Source: Punica granatum
Lineage: Eukaryota; Streptophyta; Magnoliopsida; Myrtales; Lythraceae
Assembly: GCF_007655135.1 (NCBI RefSeq)
Contig: NC_045128.1
Location: forward strand, 9,486,001-9,550,000
Length of the DNA: 64,000 nucleotides
Reading direction: 5' to 3'
The notes beneath the pieces were generated by a model, which ran no database searches, was not told the origin of the DNA, and worked only from the letters and a program-made list of their open reading frames with translations. This document shows positions 54,411 to 64,000 of this stretch, in pieces (position 1 is the stretch's first letter; the number at the start of each line of letters is the position of its first letter). A program made the position numbers and the translations under genes.

Positions 54411-56056
54411 ATGAGCGAACGCGAACCTGAGCCGGAGACCGCGGAGGAGACGAGCTCGTCGGCTGCCGTGTCCGGCGCTGACTGGGCTGAGCTGACGCAC
54501 GAGTGCCTCGTCAACATCTTCTCCCGACTCACCGCCGCTCACCTATGGACCGGTCCCATGTTCGTCTGCAGGTCGTGGCACCGCGCCTCCACCGACCCGT
54601 CCCTCCACTCGGTCTTCGACCTCGAGCCTCTCTTCAACTCAGCTGCTGGGTCGGCCCGGTGGTGGCTCCCCGAGTTCGAGAGGAAGATGGATTCCATGCT
54701 GATCTCTGCGATCAATTGGAGCAATGGATCTCTAACGAAAATCAGTACTCGCCACTGCTCCGATCGCGCAATTAGCCTCGCATCCGAAAGGTATCCTCTC
54801 CATTTCCCTGATTAGGATTTCATTCATTTCCCGACAGTTAGATGCAAAAATTTTGATTTTTGAGCGTAATGATCTGCTTCAATTAAGAATTCCGCCTGTT
54901 CATCGGTCCCAATTTCATTTACTTGAAAAAGGAAAATCATGGATGCTGTCTGGGATTGTTTTCGGAGAACATCGATACTTACAGCTTCGCTCTTCTTAGG
55001 TCCAGTTTGGTATGCGGAAATGGAATGGAAAGAAATGTATTCTATATAGGGAAATGTAATTGTATCAGAGTCAAAAAATGTGATTTTCTTTATAATATTA
55101 GACTTATTTACCAATATATCATGTTATATACATTCTTAGATATATAAATTAAAAGAACATATACGATGGTTCACAATATATAGTATGAAATGAGAAAATG
55201 ACCTTTCTTTTTCTTAATAGAGGGAATGCTCATTCCATCGAAATGAAGGAAAATGATGATAATGAGGGAATGTCATTTCCAACTTATGTAAGATACACTA
55301 ATGAGAAAATGAGGTGCAATGAAGAAATGAGCATTCCTTTCCAATCCATTCCATTCTCGCGTACCAAACAGGACCTTAGGGTTTATGATGGAAAAGGTTA
55401 CTGAAGGCTGTAAAAGCATGGTCATATGATAGTGTTGATTGTTTAGGTTGTGTTGACATTATCCCCCGAGTTGCTATTGCAGGTGCTTGAATCTTGCGTT
55501 TCTCTCGATCAAAAGCTGCCTGAATCTCACTGACAAGTCCCTCTCTCGAATAGCCTTTCGGTGCCCGAACCTCCAGGAGCTTGATGTGAGTTGCTGCTAT
55601 GAGATATCCCATGAATCCCTTGCTCTGATTGGTCAGAACTGCCCGAACCTCCGAATGCTGAAGAGGAACCTTATGAATTGGCTCAACCCTTCTGAGCATG
55701 TGGGAATTGTTCCAAATGAGTACCTAAACTCTTGCCCGCAAGACGGGGACGTAGAAGCTGCTGTTATCGGGAAATACATGACCCGACTAAAGTACCTTGC
55801 GATCCGATTCTCGAAGTTATCAGCAAGAGGCCTCACCTCGATCTGTGACGGGTGCGTTGAGCTTGAATACTTGGACCTTTCAGGCTGTGCAAATTTGACG
55901 GGTCGGGATATCTCGAATGCATCGGACAATCTGAAGAGTCTGAAGGAGATTGTGAAACCAAACCTTTACATCCCAAGCTCAGTCTTTCACACAGAGATGT
56001 ATGGGCACTGGAGGCTTTATGATGAGAGGTTCCAGACGGATGTATTCCGTATCTGA
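54411..56056 (+). CDS. SKIP1: F-box protein SKIP1-like (SCF ubiquitin ligase subunit)
   Basis: Two exons, 54411-54790 and 55483-56056, give 317 residues. Residues ~24-66 are the F-box (DWAELTHECLVNIFSRLTAA...WTGPMFVCRSW), followed by DPSLHSVFDLEPLF and a WWLPEFE segment that match Arabidopsis SKP1-interacting partner 1. Then come leucine-rich repeats (CPNLQELDVSCCYEISHESL, CVELEYLDLSGCANLTGRDI) with a KRNLMNWLNPS spacer. The protein should bind SKP1/ASK through the F-box and recruit a target through the repeats; the target is unknown. The split arginine codon across the intron keeps the frame. The start follows a short G+C-rich leader, and a poly-Glu/Ser N-terminus precedes the F-box. A Tourist-type MITE sits in the intron. 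SKIP1 of Arabidopsis is slightly shorter (about 300 residues). Confidence 0.9.
54999..55375. mobile_element. Tourist (PIF/Harbinger-type) MITE in the SKIP1 intron
   Basis: Inverted ends of ~35-40 bases: ggtccagtttggtatgcgga at the left; reverse complement ggtcctgtttggtacgcgag at the right. Both lead into aatggaatgga. Flanked by TTA on both sides (54996-54998 and 55376-55378), the 3-base TWA duplication of Tourist elements. Confidence 0.85.
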
Positions 56057-56354
56057 TCGGGTGGGTTTTTCGAGGTGCAATGACTTGGGAATGCATGTTT
56101 GTACTCTTCTCTGCTCTGTAATTCTCCCTGCTTCATTGTAATCAATATAATCCTTATGCAAGAAGCATATCTGTGTTGGACAATGATTTGTATGCAAATC
56201 TATGGTAAATAGATCAATTTGCATTGCTTAAGCATATATACTTATCCAGTCTTTGCTGTGGATTCGCTGCTCTCGAGATCCTTTGTTGAGCTAGATATGA
56301 TTTCTTTTAGCGCCTTCTGAGGTCACAGGAGTAGTTGTTTTGTATAGGAATTCT
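56057..56354. other. SKIP1 3' flank
   Basis: Contains the 3' UTR; taatcaatataatcc near 56140 could serve as a polyadenylation region. Confidence 0.4.
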
Positions 56355-56617
56355 GGGGTGTTTGGTTTTTAAAAAAATTTCAACTCAACTCCACTCCACT
56401 TATTTTCAATCAACAATACAATTATCACTTTTTCTATTTTTTAAAAAAAATTTAACCATTCAATTTAATTTTTAATATTAAATTCTCTTAATTATTTATT
56501 ACTTTCTTTCAACTATTCATTACTTTTTCACACTTTTTTTCATAATTCAACAATATAATCATTACAAATCAATTAAAATCAAAACTTAATTCAACTCAAC
56601 TCAAAAATCAAATACAT
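56355..56617. mobile_element. MITE, family M1 (inverted partner of the next)
   Basis: Starts gggtgtttggtttttaaaaa, ends with aaaaatcaaatacatt. Contains caattcaacaa / cattactttttcacactttt words in the orientation opposite to the copy at 56775-57068. Confidence 0.75.
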
Positions 56618-56774
56618 TATGCGGTCATGTTTTCTAATCTTGGCCGATTCTCTTATCTTATTCACTCTTAGCCGTGAATCTTGGTACTCCTATTTCATTG
56701 ATAACGCCCCCTAATATCGGTTCTTTGCATTCCTATGCTTACCTATCGAATTTTGCGCTGAGGATTGCACGACA

Positions 56775-57068
56775 TTGCATTGGATTTAGAGTTGAGTTGA
56801 GTTGAATTTTGGTTTTAATTGGTTTGTAATGACTGTATTGTTGAATTATGAGAAAAAGTGTGAAAAAGTAATGAATAGTTGAGATAAAGTAATGATTGTG
56901 TTGTTGAATTGTGAAAAAGTAATGAATAATTGAAAAAATTTAATATTAAAAATTGAATTGAATAATTAAAACAAATTTTAAAATTTTAAAAAGTAATGAT
57001 TGTCTTGTTGAATTGAACATAAGTGAAGTTAAGCTGAGTTGAGTTGAAAATTTTTTAAAAAACAAACT
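56775..57068. mobile_element. MITE, family M1, opposite orientation
   Basis: Reads attggatttagagttgagtt ... gaaaaagtaatgaatagttg ... ttttttaaaaaacaaactcc, the reverse complement of the previous element in content. The two lie ~157 bases apart. Confidence 0.75.
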
Positions 57069-57669
57069 CCTCCCCTTAGTTTTAGTTCCTCATTTCATGT
57101 ATGTACGTTCTAGTTTGCTTATTCTAAAATCCCCCAAAAAGGTAATTTTCAATGTCCTAGCTCTTATTTCTCCTTCAGTGCAGGCCTGCTTCTGATCTAC
57201 TATTACCAGTCGCTGTTCCGGCTTTTTGGATCTCGATCTTTCGCTTTTGGCATGGATAAAGAAACACGCGTTACTAAGGTCCCGTTTGGATTGAGAGTTA
57301 ACTGATTTTAACTTTAACTTTAATTTTAACTCAACACACTACACGATAAAAATACACATTTTTCAATTCAAAAATTTTAACATTAACTTTAACTCAACAT
57401 ACTACACAACAAAAATACATATTTTCCAAGTCAAATTTATAATCACATCTCATTTGTCTTTTTTCACAATCAAAATCAAAGTAATTTTAACTCTGAATTC
57501 AAACGGCCCCTAAAGCCTTTGTTATTATTGTCTTGAATCAAGACATAAGAGATGGTCTTTCACAAAGTTAAGAGGGTAAGATAACTGAAAACGAAGGAGG
57601 AGTAAGAAGAGGAACATGAGCTAACACAGGACTCAATCCGTAATGAGGGACTGGGATAGTTGCCCTGAA
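57069..57669. other. Spacer with Tourist-type MITE
   Basis: 57180-57277 and 57511-57600 match 59560-59720, the flank of the sister gene (ttgttattattgtcttgaat / ttgctattattgtcttgaat). The MITE at 57278-57510 interrupts the match. No gene. Confidence 0.55.
57278..57510. mobile_element. MITE, family M2, with TAA target-site duplication
   Basis: Ends ggtcccgtttggattgagag / reverse complement ggggccgtttgaattcagag, flanked by TAA (57275-57277 and 57511-57513). The sister repeat has a single continuous sequence at this place (near 59655, cactataacctttgc), which is the empty site. Confidence 0.8.
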
Positions 57670-58229
57670 TCAGTAGGAGAGACCTATAGCGAGTAGTCCC
57701 GCAGCGATATGCTTTGCCGCCGTGGAGAGGACTGAAGCTTTAACAAGACTGGGACTCGCAGCACTACGAGTATTTCGAGGCCGTAGAAGATCTCCACCAC
57801 CGTAACTCCCCTTTGCCCGCTTGACATTACTTATGACATTACCTGGGTTGTGAAGTTGGTCGGTTTCGTTATTAACTTCTCCATAGCTAGCTCCATCTGA
57901 ATCACAGGCAAAACATATAAATGTGACTGAATTCTTTGGAGGAGTTTCACATGGTAGATGAGCAGGTGCAGAAATCAGGACGAACTTCGATAGTTTAGCT
58001 CTTTCCCTTCAGAGGATTATTAATGCACTGGGTGTACTAGCAATGGTGAAGGAAATAACTCAAGGAAACAGAAGACGGTCTTCAAGAGCTTACCGGGCAA
58101 CACCTTGTCTTCGTTCTCTGAAAGCTGAGCCTCTCTAGTTTCTGGATTCGTAGCGCTGTCACAATTCGAGATTGAAGCAAGCTCATAACAAATGATTAGG
58201 AAGAACCAAAAGAGCAAAACTTTCTTCAT
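57670..58229 (-). CDS. Small secreted protein with KRAKG.YGGGD core, paralog 1
   Basis: Two exons on the minus strand, 58229-58094 and 57896-57670, encode 120 residues. Residues 1-~26 are a signal peptide (MKKVLLFWFFLIICYELASI). The middle (27-70) is acidic and variable. Residues 71-99 carry the core KRAKGSYGGGD, then LRPRNTRSAASP and LVKA. The last ~16 residues are hydrophobic (HIAAGLLAIGLSY), compatible with a GPI-anchor signal or a short tail anchor. I do not recognise the family. The basic KRAK may be a processing site. Paralog 2 (59805-60375) has the same intron position and phase. Compared with it, this copy has four extra residues (VISN or ISNV) before KRAK, from a short tandem repeat taatgtc. 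Start at 58229 agrees with paralog 2. Confidence 0.75.
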
Positions 58230-59160
58230 GTCAATCAATCCAAGTGATTGGAGAGGGGACGAGGGATAGAGATAGGAGTTTTTGTGAGCTTTTGGCTAGC
58301 AAATTAAGCCACCTGATGAAAGATTATACTGCTCCAAGAAGGCATAGAGCTTAGCGCTTTCTCAATATGAACGCCTTGGAATAAGAATCCCCTTTTCTCT
58401 TACCTTTTCCTGTTGAGCATCTGCTCATTTCATGTGCTTATTTCTGCTATTTTATAGTTCAGCAAAAAAAGATTTAGCCCGGAGAGTATTAAATAATTAT
58501 CTGCGTACTCGAAAGAATTTTAAATATCCGAGTTTTATCTTAATCTAAAAGTTCAATTATACATTAATGCACGGCATCTTATTCCAGTTCCTACTACTCG
58601 AATCTGCTTTGTGGGTCGCATTTAATTAACTTGTGGATGTTAATTAAGCTTTTGCTTTGTCGAGGAGAGGAGATCAAGAACAATGGCAAGAACATATCTT
58701 CTTTTCTTAGGGAACAGATTGATGCCTTGTTTGACATTTCTCTCCATTGAAAGGTGCGAATTCTCGTCCCGAAACACCTTTCCAATTAATCGACATCCTT
58801 TCGGTTAATGCATAATTGTGTTACATACAAAGTCCTGACATAACTCATACCGTAAAAGATTCCACATTTGCACTTTATTGTTACATCAATTGGTCCGGAT
58901 TCATCTAGGCTGGCTATCTCCCCACACTTTCTTACAGTTGAGGCAAGCGATGTCATACATAACACTTGACAACTTACTGGATCTCAATAAAAGTGACGTA
59001 TTTATATGGACATACACCCCTTAGGGATATCCATCACCTGTAATGGACATATATTTGGGTCTAAACATCCAAAATCTATTCCATCTCTCAAAATAAATAA
59101 GAAATTGTTAGGTGAAAGAAGATGAGAAAAGAGGCTCTGCTCCTATCTCATATATATACT
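58230..59160. repeat. Tandem-repeat unit 1: promoter and 5' flank of paralog 1
   Basis: Matches 60376-61250 and 61640-61690 in order (agagataggag, gatgaaagattata, tttcatgtgcttatttctgc, ttaattatctgc..actcgaaa, gagaggagatcaagaacaat, tttatatggacata, ggtctaaacatccaaaatct). It ends with the 5'-UTR/TATA remnant of a missing third-type gene (59105-59160). Confidence 0.75.
59105..59160 (-). pseudogene. 5'-leader remnant of a lost small secreted gene
   Basis: gtgaaagaagatgagaaaag...ctcctatctcatatatatac corresponds to the leader and TATA of the gene at 61634 (gtggataaagatgaaacggc...gcctatctcatatatatac). The coding part is missing: the sequence goes from agaaattgtt (3' flank of the gene) to the leader. 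Confidence 0.6.
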
Positions 59161-59804
59161 CACATGCACATAACTAAGTATATCTGTTTTTACGGGGTCA
59201 AACTAATAATTATGACTATAAGCACATTATTGTAATATATTGTTTTTATCATATCCATATTGCATATGAACAAATATCTATGTAAAGGGAACAATGAGAG
59301 TTGGCTTAGGTGATTCGACACTTCTTTCCCCTCGAACAAAGTCGTAGGTTTAAGTTTTGTGAATAAAGAAAATCCAACCTTTAAGAGAGTTTTATCCCTC
59401 AATGAACAAATAGGTTACTGCAGGACTTCTAAATATCAGATGTTTCATTTGGAAAAAGTATCCATGTAAGATAAAGAAGTAGTAAATTTTCGTTTGAATG
59501 AAGAGCATGTTATCATGCTTCACAAGCTGCAGCAGGGGGGAGGAGTCTTCACGTGATGCTTGAAGCCCGGTGATTCGTACGTCTCAATATGGTCTATTTT
59601 GGATCTCTATCTTCTGGTTTTAGCATGATTAAAGAAACACAAGTCACTATAACCTTTGCTATTATTGTCTTGAATCAAGACACAAGAAATCGTCTTTCAT
59701 AAAGTTTGAGGAAGGAAGACAACTGAAAACACAAAAGAAGGAAGAAGAGGAAGATAAGCTACGGGACTCAATCCTAATCAGGGACTGCGATAGTTGCCCC
59801 TGAA
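59161..59804. repeat. Spacer between repeat units, with SINE S1 copy at ~59285-59440
   Basis: 59160-59610 matches 61690-62130 (agcacattattgt, atattgtttttatcatat, aagagcatgttatcatg, ctcaatatggtctatttt). Inside is an S1 SINE (gagagttggcttaggtgatt, gtaggtttaagttttgtgaa, gttttatccctcaatgaaca), also present in the sister spacer, so it predates the duplication. Confidence 0.65.
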
Positions 59805-60375
59805 TCAGTAGAAGATAGATATAACGAGTAGTCCCACAGCGATATGCTTCAGTGCCTTGGAAAGGACTGAAGCCTTAACAAGATTGGGACTCGCAGCACT
59901 ACGAGTATTTCGAGGCCGTAGAACATCTCCACCACCATAAGTTCCCTTTGCCCGCTTGACATTACCTAGGTTGCGAAGTTGGTCCATGTCCATATTAACT
60001 TCTCCATAGCCATCTCCATCTGAATCACAGGCACAACATAAATCCGACATGATTCGGAATATTATCATGTGATGGTAGATGTTTCACGTACAATGTCATC
60101 TAATTTTTTTTCTTTTTTTCTTTTTTGCCTTTGTGAGAACTTCAAAACGTTGGACTAGCAATCGGGCAGGAAATAACTTGAAACTGCACAGAAGGGAGAA
60201 CGAGAAAGAGGTAACGAAAGACTGGCTACAAGAACTCACCGGGCAACAGCTTGTCATCGTGCTCCGGGAGCTGGGCATCTCTAGTTTCCGGATTCGAAGA
60301 GCTTTCACAGTTCGAAATTGAAACAAGTTCACAATAGATGATTAGGAAGAGCCATACGAGCAGAACTTTCTTCAT
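59805..60375 (-). CDS. Small secreted protein with KRAKG.YGGGD core, paralog 2
   Basis: Exons 60375-60240 and 60019-59805 on the minus strand give 116 residues. Signal peptide 1-~26 (MKKVLLVWLFLIIYCELVSI), acidic middle, then the core KRAKGTYGGGD (67-77) and LRPRNTRSAASP (79-90). Next are LVKASVLS and a hydrophobic tail (HIAVGLLVISIFY). Against paralog 1 the core differs at only a few residues, while the region 27-66 is much more variable, which suggests selection on the core. The intron position (after the first base of the codon following LLP) and phase are the same. Function unknown: a secreted or GPI-anchored peptide precursor is inferred from architecture only. Confidence 0.75.
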
Positions 60376-61265
60376 GTCGTTCAATCGAAAAGATCGCAGA
60401 GGGGAAGAGAGACAGAGATAGGAGTTAAGGCATCTGATGAAAGATTATATTGCTCCTAAAAGCATAAAGGCTAGAGGTTCTTAACTTGAACAACTTGAAA
60501 AGAGAATCTTTTTCCCCCTCTACTTTTTTCCTGTTGGGCATATGTTCATTTCATGTGCTTATTTCTGCTATTTTTCTTGTCCACAAACAAATTAAAAGCC
60601 CGGAAAATCGTTAAGTAATTATCTGCATACTCGAAACAAATTTAATATTTGAGTTTCATCTCAATCTAAAAGTTCAGACAAATTCACTTATGCACAGCAT
60701 CTTCTTCCAGTTCCAACGGGACGTGTTTAGTAAATTCATTGCGGACACTAATTAAGCTCTTGCTTTTCCGAGGGAGAGGAGATCAAGAACAATGTGAAGG
60801 GCATATCTTCTTTTCTAGGGGACAAGAACAATGTAAATTGATTGATGGATGATGCCTTTCATTGGGCAATCTCCTGTTCTTCTTCTGGAAAGGTGCAAAT
60901 TCTCATCCCGAAACATCTTTCCAATTAAATTTGTTGTTGCATCCATTGATCCATCCATCATTCAAATACACAATTACGGATTCAGCCGAGCTGGCTATAT
61001 TCTCCCCCGACTTTCTTACAACTGAGACAGACGACTATGTCTCGTTTGTATGTAACACGTGACAACTTACTGGATCTTAATAAGACGACATATTTATATA
61101 GACATACAGCACTTGGGGATTCAATCGAAGGCTAATGGATATTAATTTGGGTCTAATCATCCAAAATCTACCCCTTTTCAAGATTAATTGAAAAGGAAAA
61201 AAAAAACAAGGAAATATATAAGAAATTGTGACCCTTGGTGGAAATTAGAGAATGACTATAATTCA
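60376..61265. repeat. Tandem-repeat unit 2: 5' flank of paralog 2
   Basis: Counterpart of 58230-59105. No further gene. Ends at the 3' flank of the gene at 61266. Confidence 0.7.
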
Positions 61266-61634
61266 TTATAGTAAGTGGAGAGCCCTAAGGAGAATAGAGG
61301 AACAAAGGAGGGAGGCCATGACAGAGAATGCAGACATCTCCACAGTCCTGAAGGCAGAGGAAGAGGAAGAGGGAGTGGATGTGGATGTGGTGCTGCCACG
61401 TGGCAAAATACTCTTGGCTCTCTTCAACTGAACCCCATGGATTACTAGCTTCCTTCCACGGACGAAGCTGCTGGGCATGTGGATCTGCAGGAGCTGGTTG
61501 TGATCAGTGTGGCCCGGCAGTCCGCCGTCGAGCGAGGCCCCGAGAGCACGATGAGCCTCGTGAGCAGACATCAATGGAGATAGAGATAGTACCAAGAGAA
61601 GGATGAGGAGGGCTAAGCTTCTTAGCTCAGCCAT
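61266..61634 (-). CDS. Small secreted Ser-rich protein, third member of the cluster
   Basis: A single exon encodes 122 residues. Residues 1-~24 are a signal peptide (SLALLILLLVLSLSPLMSA). Then comes a His/Gly-rich region, KRAK at 71-74 (the same position as in paralog 1), followed by SILPRGSTTS and a Ser/Thr run (STSTPSSSSS). The end is a hydrophobic tail (ASLLCSSILLRALHLL) that may be a GPI signal. Apart from architecture and KRAK it does not resemble the two paralogs, and it lacks their intron, so common ancestry is uncertain. A TATA box (tatatatatgagat on -) lies about 50 bases upstream. In the sister unit this coding region is missing. Confidence 0.65.
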   Translation of the reverse strand: MAELRSLALLILLLVLSLSPLMSAHEAHRALGASLDGGLPGHTDHNQLLQIHMPSSFVRGRKLVIHGVQLKRAKSILPRGSTTSTSTPSSSSSAFRTVEMSAFSVMASLLCSSILLRALHLL

Positions 61635-61680
61635 GGCAAAATTTAGTTTGGTGGATAAAGATGAAACGGCTTCATGCCTA

Positions 61681-61692
61681 TCTCATATATAT
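61681..61692 (-). promoter_or_regulatory. TATA box of the third small secreted gene
   Basis: tatatatatgagatagg on the minus strand, ~50 bases before the ATG at 61634. The same box survives at 59147-59158 next to the deleted sister gene. Confidence 0.55.
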
Positions 61693-62590
61693 ACAAGGCA
61701 CATGCAAAAAGAAGCAAACCAGTAAGTATGACTGTGAGCACATTATTGTGCATATATTGTTTTTACCATATGCATACCACATACGAACAAATTATATCCA
61801 TGTAATGGAAATAACGTGGCTTTGTTCAAGTAATTTGACACCTCCTCTCTTGAGCCAGGGCCCAGTTGGCTCGAGTTTTGTTAATAGAGATAAGTCACGT
61901 TTGGGAGAACTTTATCTTTCAATTGAACAGTTCAGCTTGAATCTAGATCAGTCGGGTGTATTGGACTTCCAAATATCAGAATGTGCATTTCAAAAAATAT
62001 CTATGTATGAGGTAAATTTTCGTTTGAATGAAGAGCATGTTATCATGTTTCATAAACTGCAGCCAGAAGGAGTTTATGCACAACGCTTGAAGCCTCGTGA
62101 TTCTCATGTCTCAATATGGTCTATTTGGGAACTAACAATTTTCCGAAAGTCACATACCCCTGGTTAAAAAAAAAAAAAAAGGTTTGATTTGTCTGAGTAC
62201 ATCCGTATTGGTAGGAGAATCACTAAAGGACATCGGTCGAGGAGAATAAACCTACGATAATAATAGTCAATTTCTGACAGAAAAGAGAGGAAAAATGTTT
62301 GATGATAAAAATTGGAAATCAGTATCGACCGAATTGAAATAGCTTGAGAATGTTTTAACTCGTCTATTCTGAAATAATAATCTTATTTAACTCGGTGCCT
62401 TTGAATTATCAGAGGGAGTGGGCAGGTCGGCAGTCAAGGACACGCGTTTGACTGTTTGTAAGAATTGAACTTGGTTGTCTCATGTGGATCCACACCATAA
62501 ATTGATTACTGATTGGACGCCACCTGATATATTTAAAATTTCAATGAATTCGACTAATAGATTTAAATGGGGTTGATTTATTAAGAGATG
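61690..62590. repeat. Partial spacer copy 3 and gene-free sequence
   Basis: 61690-62130 repeats the spacer 59160-59610, including the S1 SINE (61810-61975, gtggctttgttcaagtaatt, ggctcgagttttgttaatag). The 168-codon ORF at 61661-62167 (+) runs across this non-coding repeat and is not called. 62170-62590 shows nothing. Confidence 0.6.
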
Positions 62591-62866
62591 ACTCGGTTTA
62601 ATTTCGCAATCGAATTTTAAAATTTTAACTCTAATTTTAACTTTACTCACTACATAACAAAAATCAACTCTTCAAAATAAAAAAGATGGGGCTCATAAAT
62701 AAATTCACATACAACTTCATTATACTCAATTCAATTTTTAATACTAAATTCTCTCAATTATTCATTACTTTTTCACATTTTTTTCTCATAATTCAACAAT
62801 ATAATCATTACAATCCAATTAAAATCAAAATTCAACTATATTCAATTCTAGAACCAAACACACTAT
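62590..62866. mobile_element. Composite of M2 and M1 MITE pieces
   Basis: 62600-62690 (ttttaactctaattttaact, cactacataacaaaaatcaa) resembles the left half of the M2 element at 57278. 62700-62866 (attcaatttttaatactaaa, ttcattactttttcacattt, gaaccaaacacactatta) is the right half of an M1 element. They join at gatggggctcataaat. Confidence 0.6.
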
Positions 62867-62869
62867 TAG

Positions 62870-63083
62870 TCTTTCTTTTTCTCTATCACAAGGAATACCC
62901 ATGAGTCTGTAGTACAATGAAATATAAATTCTAAAAATTAATAAAGGGCCATAGGTAATTCCACCAAGTATCAAATATGGAACCTATTGATTATTAGATA
63001 ATGACGTGCACCAATGTGTTATAATTAGACCCTCTTTTTAGTCCTTTTTTTGGTCGCAAGTTTTTCTCTTTTATTCAATATAC
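62870..63083. other. Gene-free spacer
   Basis: Dispersed-repeat-like sequence (aatatggaacctattgatta) with no gene. Confidence 0.4.
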
Positions 63084-63086
63084 TTA

Positions 63087-63829
63087 GGTTGTGTTTATTT
63101 GGGGTTAATTTTAAGTGTTGAAAATTAAATACTGAAAATTTAATAGCTAAATAGAATAAATGCTTAATTGATTAAGTGAAGAGTGATCGATTGGGTAAAA
63201 ATTATAATTGCAGAAATTATGTTTACATAAATGCTCAATACTTTAACATCTTTTTTCCTTTTTCCCACATTTTACTTTAATTTTTTAAATTCAGAAAATT
63301 TAAAAATTGAAAATTGCAAAATACAAAAAAGGATCGAGGGTTTTCATATCGGAGAGGGAGGGGGCGTTTGCGGTGCCATCGTCGACCACCATCTCCACAG
63401 AGGAGATCGAAGAGAGGGGGGACGGTAATCGAGGTGGTGGTGACCTTGATCCTGGCCACCACCTCCACAGATGAGGTTGCCAATGTCCTCTGAGTTCGCC
63501 GGCGACCTTCTCTATGGAGTCGGTGGCCTATGACGTCGTCGCAAGCGCCCCTCCCTTCTCTCTCTTCTGCTAGTGTGAAAATGCAAATGGAGTGATTTGC
63601 AAATTATGTAAAAGGTGAGGGGCACCGCCACAAATTTGATAAAATTGCTCTCTGTTTAGCGATTTAGCAAAAACAACCGCTAAATGATTAAGTAAGTTCC
63701 TATTTATTTACTCATTCAGTACTTTTTTAACTTACTCATTAAGTTAAGTCACTTTTATTTGTGTCTATCAGACAATTTTAATCCAATTAAGTAAATTTCA
63801 ACACTCATTTGGAGTAATCAAACACAGCC
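63087..63829. mobile_element. Tourist-type element of ~743 bases with TTA target-site duplication
   Basis: Left end ggttgtgtttatttggggtt..gtgttgaaaatt; right end reverse complement ggctgtgtttgattactcca..gtgttgaaattt. TTA flanks both ends (63084-63086 and 63830-63832). The centre (63350-63560) is G+C-rich with ggtggtggtgacc/ccaccacctccacag repeats, apparently captured non-TE sequence. No transposase. Confidence 0.8.
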
Positions 63830-63832
63830 TTA

Positions 63833-64000
63833 GGAATCAAATACTCATCGCTTTTAGACCCCTACAAGTCAAATAGCCATGCACGCCCAACAAAAGAGAC
63901 GCAGGCCCAATATTGGCTTGCTGGCCGAAGAAGAGAAAGCGAGTAGGCCCAAAAAGGGGAAAAGCATGACAGGATCAAGTGAACCAAAACAAACTCGTTA
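63833..64000. other. Window end
   Basis: No feature recognised. Confidence 0.4.

Noticed and set aside
61661..62167. 168-codon ORF on +
   Set aside because: Runs across the duplicated non-coding spacer and its SINE; the sister spacer at 59160-59610 does not keep the frame.

Overview
The window is nuclear DNA of a flowering plant, almost certainly a eudicot. It is AT-rich, its genes have GT-AG introns, and the intergenic space is crowded with transposable elements (TEs). The gene set is typically plant: an early nodulin-like phytocyanin, a type II serine carboxypeptidase-like protein, a plant U1-type zinc-finger protein, an RCI2/PMP3 protein and a SKIP1-type F-box protein. I cannot name the species from the sequence.

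Layout. 1-6560 is a nested array of broken gene fragments: choline monooxygenase (CMO)-like Rieske exons on + and papain-like cysteine protease exons on -, in two long copies plus a rearranged third. 6600-13790 is an old duplicate of the upstream region of the phytocyanin gene (15201-15844, -). It has been opened up by insertions, chiefly a 3.1-kb solo LTR at 7950-11075. The matching block lies at 15895-17880. 17900-32000 is TE-rich: a foldback element, a 5'-truncated LINE, a long-TIR element, a TRIM, a non-autonomous CACTA element and SINEs. It also holds a few exon-like stretches I could not identify.

The genes become denser on the right: a nine-exon carboxypeptidase (32136-39766, +), a three-exon zinc-finger gene (40311-43821, -), a MITE-rich spacer, PMP3/RCI2 (51801-52715, +), SKIP1-like F-box (54411-56056, +), and a cluster of three small secreted-protein genes on the minus strand (57670-61634).

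The genes do not form one pathway. The recurring theme is local duplication in which upstream sequence is copied or kept while the coding part is lost. This is seen for the phytocyanin gene, for PMP3, and for the third small secreted gene, whose coding part is missing from the sister repeat while its 5' flank remains. Because duplicate blocks lie side by side, several TE insertions can be read against an empty site in the sister copy. The secreted-protein cluster, with its strongly conserved KRAKG.YGGGD...LRPRNTRSAASP core, is the most promising candidate for something undescribed.

Limits: gene models come from reading splice sites and protein similarity by eye. No database search, alignment program or expression data was available.
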